In this document: positions 41,625 to 58,218 of the stretch, piece after piece
Layout of the letters: the number at the start of each line of letters is the position of its first letter
Numbering within the stretch: position 1 is the first letter of the stretch
Origin: Halichondria panicea
Taxonomy: Eukaryota; Porifera; Demospongiae; Suberitida; Halichondriidae
NCBI RefSeq assembly: GCF_963675165.1
Contig: NC_087393.1
Location: forward strand, 5,411,702-5,475,701
Length of the DNA: 64,000 nucleotides
Direction: 5' to 3'
Notes under the pieces: model-generated
The model's input: the letters and a program-made list of their open reading frames with translations, nothing else
Told to the model about the DNA's origin: nothing
Databases searched by the model: none
Made by a program: the position numbers and the translations under genes

Positions 41625-43802
41625 ATGTCTCAAAGGAACTCTACCAATCTCACAGTGGACGTGCTCTGTGATCTTGACGACTACCTGGCTAGTCTGGCAG
41701 AGGAGCCTGAAGAAGAAGTGGAGGATGATGTATTTGAACCAAGTCCAGACGCTGAAGATGCTTGTCCTAGTTGCAGAGTGAACAGCTCCCCTCTCATCTG
41801 TGCTGCTACAAGCGGACACTCTGGCTGTTTGAAGGTCATACTCAGCAAGGGTAATTGCGATCTTGCATCTGAGAGATCTGAAAATGGAGCTACACTTGCT
41901 CATATTCTAGCGAGGAAGAACGAAATTGAGTGCTTACGGATAGTGATTGCTGCAGACTATAGTCTGTGTACTGTTGGTGATGCCAGAGGAGCCACTCCAC
42001 TGCATGTGTGTGCTCACCATGGTCATGCAGACTGTCTTGTCTGTCTTATTGATAATGGAGGATCAGCTAACCAGAAAGATTTCGATGGAGCTACCCCAGT
42101 TCATTTCGCAGCTGCGTCTGGCCATCTTAACTGCTTGAAAATGTTATTGGAGAGAGGGAAAGGAGATCCTAACCCGCAGACAAAGAGTGGGGAAACACCA
42201 GGTACTCAATCATTTGCTGTATGCCTCAAATGGTGCACATTATGAGGCATTTTGACTAACTACTACCCCCCATTATATGTATATCGTACAATTATAATAA
42301 ACTATATGTTCACAACCCTCCGTCCTAAAACTATACTCACCGTACATAAGAAATTCAGATTACCACTTATTTATCATGCTTGTAACAACCCCTCCCCCCC
42401 CCCCACACACAGTGTACTATGCGGCCCAGGAGGGTCACCTGGACTGCGTACAATGTCTAGTGGACCAGTACAAGGCGGACCCAGGACTGGCATCTTATGA
42501 TGGAATGACTCCACTCCATGCAGGGGCACAAACTGGCAGGCTCAACATTACCCACTGGCTCACACGATCAGCTGGTTGTCCCATGACATGTAGGACCATG
42601 GACGGGGCCACGCCCATGCACTTTGCAGCCGCTAAAGGTGAGATTCTATCCTTTAAGTACAACCCAAAATTTGCGCTTCTTCCCCAGCGAATTCTGCTAC
42701 CATAATTCTTAGCATTCAGGAATTAGTTTGGCCTATATTAAAGGTGTATTTATTCTTTACTTCATAGTGTAGCATTTTGATTTTAGACAATTTGTTCACA
42801 CTCTCTGGTACTTGATGTATATCATGTGCAGGTCATGTGGCTATACTGGAATGGATGCTCCACCACTCATTGGCCACTGGACTGGAACAGGATGACTTTG
42901 GGGCCACCCCCGTGCACGATGCAGCTGAGCAAGGACAGCTCGAGTGTCTCCACGTGTTCTACAATCACTCGCTGGACCTCGAGACTAGAGACAGTGATGG
43001 TCTCACACCTTTGTACGTATATGGGTGGGATCTCACACCTTTGTACGTACTTGTATATGGGTGTGGTGGTTATTCATTGATTGATTGATTGTTGACAAGT
43101 GCATGTACTCAGTTGACCCATGCACTGTGAATAACTATCCGTTAATGTCATTTATAGCTTCGTTTGCCTGGTTTCTAAGCACAATGTACATGCAGTTAGT
43201 TACCTAGTTACCTATACTCCTAGTGCATAGTGGAAGGCTCACCGAGGTTTGAATACACCAACTATACAGTGTTTCTGAATTTATAAACTATTATTCATTT
43301 CCATGAAATTATATAGCATGTCTAATAAAATGCTCTCTCGATATGTGTACACCCACCACACCACACACACACACACACCACACCACACACACCCACACCA
43401 CAGGGACATGGCTAAGGAGAAGGGCCACAAAAATTGTGTCCACTTTCTAGAGAGCCCTCAGTTGGCGTACGAGGAGGCAAGGAAACACAATGCTGACACA
43501 AAGACTGCAGAGTACCATCACCTCTTGTCTAGTGATGCCAGCAGCACTGGTCCTGAACCAAGTCTCAAGAGACGCAAAACATTCTCCAGCTTCTTGAGAA
43601 AACCAAAAAAAAAGGTAAACCATGCATGCAGGTTTAAAGCATCTAATTAATTAAGTATGTGTGTATATAGCATCACCACCTGCTTTCAGTCTGTTTCTGG
43701 TAGGCATAATAATGATATTGTAAGGTGACTATTAATACTGTTGTTCCTCTTCATGTGCAGGCATCCTCCTCCTCATCAAGCTTTCAGGGCAGAGCCAAGT
43801 AA
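41625..43802 (+). CDS. Espin-like ankyrin-repeat protein
   Basis: Five exons (41625-42201, 42413-42637, 42832-43012, 43404-43614, 43761-43802) give 411 aa. An acidic N-terminus (LAEEPEEEVEDDVFEP) is followed by about eight ankyrin repeats. They include SSPLICAATSGHSGCLKVIL, GATPLHVCAHHGHADCLVCL, GATPVHFAAASGHLNCLKML, DGMTPLHAGAQTGRLNITHW, DGATPMHFAAAKGHVAILEW and GATPVHDAAEQGQLECLHVF. The sequence LEQDDFGATPVHDAAE and the DMAKEKGHKNCVHFL tail parallel the ankyrin half of espin/ESPNL. A basic C-terminus (SLKRRKTFSSFLRKPKKK then a Ser run) follows, but the WH2/actin-bundling region of vertebrate espin is absent. An acceptor just before the ATG implies a 5' UTR intron. Espin itself organises actin bundles; that role is unproven here. 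Confidence 0.78.
43000..43067 (+). repeat. Tandem duplicate of exon 3 end and splice donor in the espin-like gene
   Basis: The segment ggtctcacacctttgtacgt, the last exon bases plus donor, is followed 36 bp later by gatctcacacctttgtacgt. Both precede a tatatgggtg stretch. Confidence 0.8.
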
Positions 43803-45164
43803 AGGACTTTCAAACTGTCTATATAGACTTTATTATATCTTTCTATTGACCCCCTCCCTCATGCATGCAGTGTATAACCACATTGATAATTATGCCTCGA
43901 CCCTAACTGCTCAACGGTTGCAATGCAACGAAAACTAACAACTTCTATATATAGGCTTCTATATAGCCAAGTTCTCTTAGATTTTGATTCGTGGATTAGC
44001 AAACTAAAGCTTCTTTCTCTCTTATGGCTAGTTATGACTGACAGTGAAGGCTGCAGTCTCTTCAGAACTTTCATAGCATCATCCGTTCCTTTCCAAAAAG
44101 TACTCTAGGCACACATCCTGTTACGCTACTAGTTACCCATGCATGCATAATCATTAAAAAACAATCCAGCATGGAAAAAAACCGTTTGCTACTGCCTAAT
44201 GAAAGACTTGTGTGTGTGTCGTGTCGACTGCTATATATCTTCGAAGACATCCTTCAACGGCCATCTAGCTGCTTCCGTGGACCTCACCATATTGCGGACT
44301 CCAACCTCTCTGTCTGAACTCTGAATAGTTATAGCTTCACATTATCCATATCTCCTCAGCCTCTGTCACTCTATTCAAAAAAATAAAAATAAAAAAACTA
44401 CCACTGTAGACTAGCCGGCAGCTGTTGCCTAATGAAAGACAGCTAGCAGGAGGCTGTGTTACCTTTTGCCAATTGTTTTATAATTATAAGGAATGTTGCA
44501 AACTGCACTGTGCTGTGTTTCTTGGCATGTAAACAGTGAAAAAACATAATAAAAAAAAACTACCACTGTAGCCGGGGCTGTTGACTATCACAATGAAAGA
44601 CTACAGGAGGGCTGTGATCTAATGAAAGACTACAGGAGACCTGTTGACTATCACAATGAAAGACTACAGGAAAGTGAGTGGACCAGTTTCCCGGCCACCC
44701 ACCTACAGCTCTGGAGCCCCGGTTTATAACCCACACGCTACATGGGTGAACTGCAATAAGTCAAAAATGTGGGAGGAAGGGAATCTTTTAGCCTCGATCC
44801 AAGGCCGCACTGACGCCTGGCCTAGTATATACATGTATACAATTGCACGCATGTAAAACAAATCAGTGAGTAAAAACATTATAGATAAGCTTATAGTTTA
44901 TTCCCCTACTATATTTAACACTCTAATACTTTTTGAGCGAAAGCATAACATGGCAAGAGGCATTAGTACAGCGCAGCTTGCAACACTCATTATAAACAGA
45001 CATCATCGAAGTAACTTTCTTTCAGAAGTGAAACTGTCAGCACAAAACTGCACAATCGAGCAAATTTAAAATCAAATCTAAATTATACAACTACAACGTT
45101 CTACTGATTCCTGCACTGATTCCAGAGTGACACACACACACACACACGCCCACACCACACCACA

Positions 45165-45204
<40 letters not shown>

Positions 45205-45205
45205 G
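43803..45205. other. Convergent gene-free interval with degenerate repeats
   Basis: Lies between the stop codons of the espin-like and RGS genes. No gene supported. 44180-44665 has recurrent aatgaaagact words (near 44200, 44433, 44592, 44622 and 44658) and the pair aaaaactaccactgtagact / aaaaaactaccactgtagcc (about 44392 and 44556). A fragment tagcctcgatccaaggccgc (44790-44811) matches the end of the MITE at 55892-55981. Confidence 0.6.
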
Positions 45206-51609
<6,404 letters not shown>

Positions 51610-52312
51610 GATAGAGTTAGGGTCTTGACAGTCTCTGCTAGAACATTAACAGTCAACTCATGTATAAAGCATGAGCTACTGGCTTGCTACAGTGATCGGG
51701 TTATGATCGCGCGCAGTGAAGTCTCTTCCGCACCACACCCAGCCCCTCCCACTTTTAGTTATGTGCGCATGCTCAATAGGGAAACCACCTTTTTAGGGCT
51801 GACCTTGATTAATCATCACATCAGAGTCATCATCGCGAGCATTAAAGAAAGGATCTTCTAGTTCCATTACTGATAGATTAGGTGAGTTATCTCATGTACT
51901 ATAGCCTCAGAAACCTGTCTAGGCTGTAGCCAACGGTCATTTCTCATGCCTGTACATGTGGATGAGCCTATGTACTGTTACTAAAAGCTATAACTCTTTA
52001 ATACTGTGTGTTGTCTTTAACAGTGTGGCTATAGTGTGTGTGTGTGTGTATTGGTAGTAGAGGGAAGATCTGAAAAACTGGTATCCGTAGTTAATCTGCT
52101 GAATCATATTTACCAACACACAAAATATGCCTGAGCCTTTTCAGAATTAGAATATTTGGTTGTTTAAAAGGAGTCCATACCTACATGTACATGTACAGAA
52201 GCTGGTTTAAGTTGCGTACGGATTCTTATTAAACGTAGTTTTCAATTTGTTTTCATCACTCTCACGTTGTTATTTATACCACACCACAGAGATAACACAC
52301 ACAGAGATAATA
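51610..52312. promoter_or_regulatory. Divergent upstream region RGS/RhoGDI
   Basis: 703 bp between start codons. A probable non-coding first exon of RhoGDI is suggested by the donor-like attag|gtgagttat near 51879-51890 and acceptor caccacag before the ATG exon (about 52288). A ctacatgtacatgtacag palindromic run is at 52181-52199. GC-rich gcgcgcag at 51709-51717 may mark the RGS promoter. Confidence 0.45.
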
Positions 52313-54279
52313 ATGGCCGAGGAAGAAGTTGCTGGAGCTACTGCCGCCACTATTGGGGATGTAAGTGTGTGCCCCTGCTCGTTAGTATGTCTCTTTCGTG
52401 TGTGCCAATAATATTATTATGTGGTGTACATAATTATCACAGTCACTTAGTGTGCCTCATTTGTACACCCTTATGCTTGTGTGGTGTGGTAAGCCTCTAA
52501 TAAGCACTGCTTATGCTTGTGTGGTAAGCCTCTAATAAGCACTGCTTATGCTTGTGTTGTGTGGTAAGCCTCTATAATTATAAGCACTCTTTATGCTTGT
52601 GTAGTCAGCCTCCATATAAGCACTGCTTATGCTTGTATAGTCAGCCTCCATAATTATAAGCACTCCCATTGTTTAAAGTAGCATACTTTGTGCGTGTGCT
52701 CACTCAAGCTCTGAGAGCCTATGAGATAGACGCATTTGTTGGTTTCTAGGAGAGATAAGAATGCGTGTCTTGTGTGGCTAGTGTGTCGTGATTGTGTGTT
52801 GGGAAGGGTAAATTGATATCATTGTAACCATTAACCATCACTGTGTGTTTTGTTTCTTATGTGGTTCACAATGTTATTGATTCACCTTGAAACAAAAACC
52901 AGCCACATATGCTTGTTGATTCTAACCTCATCTCAGTGTGTGTATTTTACAAATGCTATCTTCCTCCCAATCCACTCTCACCCTATCTCCATTCATGGCA
53001 TCATTTCACCATCTCACATGTCACGGTAAGTGTCACCATCTATAATCTCATATAACTTGTTTTCAAACCTGTCTGACCACCTCCACCACCGTAGCTTAGA
53101 ATACCCCCCCTCTCCACACACTTCACACCTCACACTTCCCACACACACCTCACACTTGTCACACAGGAGGAGGAGGACGAGGTTACACCAGGCTACAAGG
53201 CTCCTAAACAAGTAGACCTCAAGACTCTGCAAGATCTTGATGCTGATGACGAGGCTCTGGTCAAGTACAAGGCCGAGTTGCTTGGCAACACTACTGACGT
53301 ACTAGGTGTGTGTTCTACTCTCATCACTGAATATGTGTGCATCCAGCAATGTAACAATATAAAGTTCTGTACAGTATGTATGTGCGTCAATTAAGCTTAA
53401 AAAAGTGCTAAAAAGCTACAAAAATGGTGCCAATCCTAGTCACAGTGTCCTGGCTTTAGCAACATTTAATAGTGTGGAGTTTGTATGTTAATTACTATAC
53501 CTCGGTGTGAATGTGCCAGAGGTTACTGTATTTGTGTTGGCTGCACAGATGAGGGTGGGAACAACGTGGTGCTCAAGACAATGTCCGTGTCAGTGGAGGG
53601 GAGAGATGATATAACCTTGGATTTGACGGGTACGTTTTGTAGTTACAGCGCATGCATGTGATCTACATGCACTCCCTCCTTTTAGGTGACTTGACGAAGT
53701 TCAAGAGCACACCGATCATTATCAAAGAGGGGACAACATACAGGATTAAGATTGGGTTCAGAGTTCAACGTGAAATAGTAGCTGGTCTTCGCTACTTCCA
53801 AGCTTCATATCGGAAAGGAATTAAAGGTACACAAGTCACATGACTCCACTCTGTTAGTGACACACGTCACATGACTAGTGTGTGTTGTCTGCATACACAT
53901 GTCACATGACTCCACTCTGTAGTGACACGCGTCACATGACTAGTGTGTGTTGTCTGCATACACATCATACACACGTCACATGACTCCACTCTGTAGTGAC
54001 ACACGTCACATGACTCCACTCTGTTAGTTGTTAGTGTGTGTTATCTGCATACACTCATAGTTATGATTATACTCCCCCTCAGTTGACAAGAGTAACATGA
54101 TGGTTGGCAGCTACGGTCCTAAGACTGAGGCTCATGAGCACAGATCTGCACCAGATGAAGCCCCCTCCGGAGTGATAGCGCGAGGTCTCTACACTGTTAA
54201 GAGCAAGTTCACTGATGATGACAAGAACATCTACCTTGAGTGGGAGTGGACGCTCCAGATCAAGAAAGATTGGGCTTGA
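52313..54279 (+). CDS. ARHGDIA: Rho GDP-dissociation inhibitor
   Basis: Five exons (52313-52360, 53167-53305, 53549-53629, 53686-53826, 54083-54279) give 201 aa. The N-terminal arm is acidic (MAEEEVAGATAATIGDEEED), then TPGYKAPKQVDLKTLQDLDA. The immunoglobulin-like fold has KTMSVSVEGRDDITLDLTG, EGTTYRIKIGFRVQREIVAG, LRYFQASYRKGIKV, KSNMMVGSYGP, APSGVIARGLYTVKSKFTDD and LEWEWTLQIKKDW. The last motif is diagnostic of RhoGDI. It extracts prenylated Rho GTPases from membranes and holds them GDP-bound in the cytosol. Intron 1 has a degenerate ~35-bp repeat, and intron 4 a repeat with GTCACATGAC boxes. The alpha/beta/gamma subtype cannot be assigned for a basal animal. Confidence 0.95.
52450..52675. 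repeat. About five degenerate ~40-bp repeats in RhoGDI intron 1
   Basis: The words taagcactgcttatgcttgt, gtggtaagcctctaataagc and variants (gtagtcagcctccatataag) recur from 52470 to 52670. Confidence 0.85.
53830..54055. repeat. Tandem repeat with six GTCACATGAC boxes in RhoGDI intron 4
   Basis: The ten-mer gtcacatgac occurs at about 53835, 53866, 53901, 53931, 53975 and 54005, within longer repeats of tccactctgtagtgacac and tagtgtgtgttgtctgcata. TCACATGA is the M-box/E-box core recognised by MITF/TFE-type bHLH-Zip factors; whether it acts here is unknown. Confidence 0.85.
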
Positions 54280-54901
54280 TGATTGTAGACCATGCGCTTG
54301 AACAGACTCGTTTGTTGTTGTGTATGTAGCCTCTAGATATAGTATAATTATTAGCTGTCGTTTTGAACTAGTTAACCATCTTTTTTGTTGGAATTTTAAC
54401 GATGTTGTACAATGTAAAGTGTTGTAAATTAATCATTGCAAAAACTTCTGGTGTAGACTTCCTTAATATTATTAGTCTCGTGAATCAGCCGACCTTGAAA
54501 AGTCTCTCCAAGGCAGGCTGATTTGTGAGACTATCTTCTCCTGTGCTCTAGACATACTCTTCCTCTTTGTAACACTGCTGCTCTCTCTGCAAGATCAGCC
54601 CCACCCCTTCTTCCTGCAGTAGTGTGCATGATCCGCTGCAATGTGTGTAGCTATATAAATTATATTGATGTTGATGCTTGTGACTTGATAATATGTTGCC
54701 CCCCTCTTTCAAAACACTCACCCCACCCATACACACTCAGGATTGTTTCCTTGACAGGGACTGTGTTGGAGAGCTGGTGTGTCTTTTCGCAGGATTACAA
54801 AAAATTTAATGTTTCAAATTTTAGAGTTCACCTATAAAACCTAGCTATATACACACTGTTCTCTATTACTACATCACAGTTTTGATGCTACATCACAGTT
54901 T
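54280..54901. other. RhoGDI 3' flank; small inverted repeat
   Basis: No gene supported. At 54474-54534, tagtctcgtgaatcagcc and its near-complement ggctgatttgtgagacta flank a 25-bp centre, resembling a very short MITE, but no target duplication was seen. Confidence 0.5.
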
Positions 54902-55718
54902 CTACAGGACAGCAACCAGTGCTAGCAACAGTGACATCACAATGGCCAGAGGCATGGCAATGATCAGGGCAGCTCCTCCTCCCAATGTGTTATTACACAC
55001 TGGAGCCGTGCACCCAGAGGGCAGTAGATCGGTAATGTCGATACCGGCCACCGCAGTAACCTTTGACAATCCATCGACACAGTACGTCAGCTGCATGAGT
55101 GAATATAATTATAGGCAATAATTATACTTCTTAATTAACTGCACTATATATAATTTACATTGTGCACAGCTGAGTTGCATGTGGACAGTTGGTGGCTAGG
55201 CATGGTCCTGCAATGACCTGGCCAACCATCTCCCCAAACACAGTTGCATTTTGAGCAAGGCAGAGTCCTTTATCATCCATAGAGCACACTGCATAGGAGG
55301 CCATTAGCACATAGTTACAGTTAGCACTTTGCTATTGAATGCATTGAAACATAAATGCAAGCAGTGAGCTGCAAATTACTCTTACTCACACCCATCAATA
55401 AATGGCAACTGGCACCTATCCATCAGTACAGCGTTCACCTCACTGGCACAATAATCTTTGTTTGAACAAAAGTTCTGAAGGACAACAGGATCGATATCTC
55501 CGCCAATCTGTGGGGAAATGGGGCAACTATATAAAACCTTGGCACACAGTAGCGCAGTGTTGTAAACTCACCTGGAAGGCATTACCGAATGCCTCAAGGC
55601 AGTTTTGATTTAGTTCAGTGAGGCTGTCAAAGAAACACGATATCTGACTCTGTGTGGTCTGACCCACAGCTCCTGTTAAGCAAACTGACAGAGTGAGAAA
55701 GAGCACAAACACCTTCAT
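54902..55718 (-). CDS. Small secreted Cys-rich protein with GPI-like tail, paralogue 1 (frame broken or truncated)
   Basis: Exon 1 (from 55718) encodes a signal peptide MKVFVLFLTLSVCLTGAVGQ and TTQSQISCFFDSL. Exon 2 has VVLQNFCSNKDYCASEVNAV. Exon 3 has CSMDDKGLCLAQNATVFGEM and ACLATNC-like text. Exon 4 (54902-55093) has LTYCVDGLSKVTAVAG, GCTAPVCNN and a hydrophobic C-terminus ALIIAMPLAIVMSLLLALVA typical of a GPI-anchor signal. The exon 3 donor matches paralogue 2, but exon 3 has 7 nt less just before it. Joined at that donor, the frame stops at once, so the GPI tail would be lost. It is either a pseudogene, uses another splice, or contains a sequence error. The family is not recognised. Confidence 0.6.
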
Positions 55719-55735
55719 CTTGCTGCTTTGTCAAT

Positions 55736-55811
55736 ATAGAACACTAGTTGGGCGTGGCCCCACCCTGGACGCGAGCGTCCAGGGTGGGGCCACGCCCAAC
55801 TAATAGAACAC
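55736..55811. mobile_element. 58-bp perfect palindrome with 9-bp target-site duplication
   Basis: Arms 55745-55772 and 55775-55802 are perfect 28-bp inverted complements around a 2-bp spacer (tagttgggcgtggccc... gggccacgcccaacta). The palindrome is flanked on both sides by ATAGAACAC (55736-55744 and 55803-55811). A 9-bp duplication is typical of Mutator-like transposition. It lies 27 bp upstream of paralogue 1's start codon. Confidence 0.92.
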
Positions 55812-55882
55812 CGCGATATACTATTACTGTTGCTGTCGCCGTCGAAAAGGTATGGCACGTGCAACAATATTATTATTGTCGA

Positions 55883-55990
55883 GGGCCGCACTAGCCTCGA
55901 TCCCAGGCCGAGTTTTCTCTTTTATAACGGTTATTTGCCTAACCCTTATAAAAGCGAAAACTCGGCCTGGGATCGAGGCTAGGGCCGCAC
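55883..55990. mobile_element. 90-bp inverted-repeat MITE with 9-bp target-site duplication
   Basis: tagcctcgatcccaggccga... is matched by its complement ...tcggcctgggatcgaggcta. Arms are about 36 bp with two small mismatches around a centre of about 18 bp. Element 55892-55981 is flanked by perfect GGGCCGCAC copies (55883-55891, 55982-55990). Like its neighbour it starts TAG and ends CTA with a 9-bp duplication. Fragments with the same end are at 44790 and 56010. Confidence 0.92.
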
Positions 55991-56084
55991 ATGCACATCT
56001 TATACGCTAGCCTCGATCTCCTAGGCTATAATTTATAGTATCTATGCGTGATGTCTGAACTGTATATGTATAGCTCTTGCTTGT

Positions 56085-56339
56085 TTAGGCCACTCCAAGT
56101 GATACTCTGGTTTCTGGTCCTGAAGTTTTTCTAATTGCGGGCGGCTTTTCTCATTATCAATTTCACCTTATGAATCTCATTATTTTGCAAATGAATATCA
56201 TTATCACACTATTTTGTACTGCATGGACCATTATGCGCATGTGTAGTAGAAATAATGGATCGAAATCCAATAATGAGATAGAATAAAATCTTATGTGGGC
56301 GGTGGACCAGAAACCAGAGTATCACTTGGAGTGGCCTTA
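56085..56339. mobile_element. MITE with 34-bp terminal inverted repeats and TTA duplication (PIF/Harbinger-like)
   Basis: Left ggccactccaagtgatactc then tggtttctggtcc; right ggaccagaaaccagagtatc then acttggagtggcc. The arms are complementary over 33-34 bp. TTA lies on both sides (56085-56087 and 56337-56339), the 3-bp TWA duplication expected for PIF/Harbinger. The AT-rich interior is non-coding (tctcattat repeats). Confidence 0.88.
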
Positions 56340-56510
56340 TTGCTTAGTCACTATTATATGTGTTATAGTATAATTATATGTTTACAGAGCTAGAGAAATT
56401 CAACGTCACAAAAGAACAACTACACTTCCAATAGTCTACCTAACCGTTAAACGTTCACCGGTTCTATAGCTATTGTTCTTCATAGTTTTCCATGCTACAA
56501 CTATACAGTT

Positions 56511-57378
56511 CTACAGGACAGCAACCAGTGCTAGCAACAGTGACATCACAATGGCCAGAGGCATGGCAATGATCAGGGCAGCTCCTCCCACTGTAGTATC
56601 ACACGCTGGAGCCATGCATCCTGAGGGCAACACTATAGTGTTCAAGTTGAAACCAATAAACTCAGTGACTATTGCCAGCCCATCGAGACAGCACGATATC
56701 TGCACCAGTGAATATAGGTACACAAGATTTGTCAAAACAGTATAGACAACACACAAGGAGCACATTTCTGTCATGTGCTCCTGAACACACTCATGCTACG
56801 TACATCTTGCACAGCTGAGTTGCATGTAGCATCAGAACAATTGGTATTCAGGCACGGCTCTGCAATGGCTGTGGCAATATTTTGGTACAACACAGTTTGG
56901 TTTCGACCAACGCAGAATCCATCATCATCCATAGAGCATACTGAATAGCATTAGCAATTTGTTAGCAATTTGCAAACACAATAATGCAACAACTTACTTC
57001 CCAGAATTACTGGTGACTGGCATTTTATCCATCAGAAAAGTGTTAAATTGAGCACCACAACCGTCTGAGCAAAACCTTTGAAGGGCTTCAACATTGACTG
57101 AATCACCATTGCTCTGCATGCATGGTGGGAAATGGGTCAAAGTTAACTATAGGCCTATATGCATGATAATGTTAGTTTCTAAGCACCACAGCAGAAGGTT
57201 ATGCTAGCTATGCAGTGTGACTTACTGGGAGGGAATTACTGAATTCCTGTGCACAGGCCGCTGGAAAGTCAGGATCGAATATACTGTCCAAGTAACAATT
57301 GAACTGGGATGGAGCCTCAGTAGTCTGACCCATAGCACCTGCCAAGCACAGGACAAGAACAATTCCAATCACCTTCAT
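56511..57378 (-). CDS. Small secreted Cys-rich protein with GPI-like tail, paralogue 2 (frameshift in exon 2)
   Basis: Signal peptide MKVIGIVLVLCLAGAMGQTT at 57378, then FNCYLDSIFDPDFPAACAQE. Exon 2 has EALQRFCSDGCGAQFNTFLM. Exon 3 has CSMDDDGFCVGRNQTVLYQN and EPCLNTNCSDATCNSAVQD. Exon 4 has ISCCLDGLAIVTEFIGFNLN, GCMAPACDTT and the same hydrophobic tail as paralogue 1. Exon 3 joins exon 4 cleanly in frame (phase 0). Exon 2, however, has one additional base (GATAAAATGCC versus GATAGGTGCC in paralogue 1), which shifts the frame before exon 3. It is probably a pseudogene or contains a homopolymer error. An N-glycosylation site (NQT) and six or more conserved Cys support a secreted protein ancestor. 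Confidence 0.6.
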
Positions 57379-58218
57379 TGCAATTCGCTTCTTTGCAATT
57401 TGCTTCTAAACTTTATTATGATTCCTGACCAGAGGTCAGAGCTATAAATAGCATCCATTATGCACATGCGTGCAGGGTCTGTATGAAGGCCACTGATTTT
57501 ATTTAACACCTTTTATGTCTGGGACACCCAGTCCCATGAGGATACCGTATAGCGGGTAATTTTCGGGGGACAAAATATTCGTGGTTCAGCAATATTGAGA
57601 CTTTTCCTGGGTAATATTTTCGTGGTTACTGCTTGCACTGCAGGTAAAGGTCGCTTCATTCGTGGGTAAAATATTCGTGGTCAGACCTCCAACCACGAAA
57701 ACCACGAATATTTTGCCCCACGAAAATTACACGCTGTACGGTATTCAGAACTAATTAGCGAAAAACATTAATGCATTAATACAAACTTAATTAATACAAA
57801 CTTAAAAGCATTTTATACACAAACAATTAAGACATTATTTATTTCCAAGCGTTCTTTCTGTTTTCTTGACTTTTATTGGGTAATCCTGCATGTGTGTGTG
57901 TGTGTGTGTGTGTGTGTGAGTGTGTGTGCATGCATGCGTGTAATAATGATTACCATTAACGGTGTTCCTAACACGGCCAGAGATTAATAGTGGATGGCTA
58001 TATATACAGGTCTATTTGTGTTGAGGTTGACCTTCATAATAATTACTAATGATTGTCATAACATTGTTATTAACATTGTTATACTTCACTGAAATATATT
58101 AGCCCCCCCCCCCCAAAATGAGTGTACCTAATAATTATTGCTGCCTATAATTATATTGCATGTTCATTGTCTGGGAGTTGTTTGCAAAAACTGCATGGTT
58201 TAGACCAGATGGGATAGG
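57379..58218. other. Intergenic interval with one MITE
   Basis: Apart from the CCGTAT-family MITE at 57543-57743, a duplicated ttaatacaaactta at 57780-57805 and a short (GT)n at 57894-57929, nothing was recognised. Confidence 0.55.
57543..57743. mobile_element. CCGTAT-family MITE
   Basis: Left taccgtatagcgggtaattt, right acgaaaattacacgctgtac then ggta. Interior tattcgtggttcagcaatat and its near-complement ccacgaatattttgcccc. TA flanks. It is homologous in layout to 5693-5922. Confidence 0.82.

Noticed and set aside
54474-54534. Third 9-bp-duplication element (TAGTCTC...GAGACTA)
   Set aside because: The ends are similar in style, but no matching 9-bp flanks are present, so only an inverted repeat was recorded.
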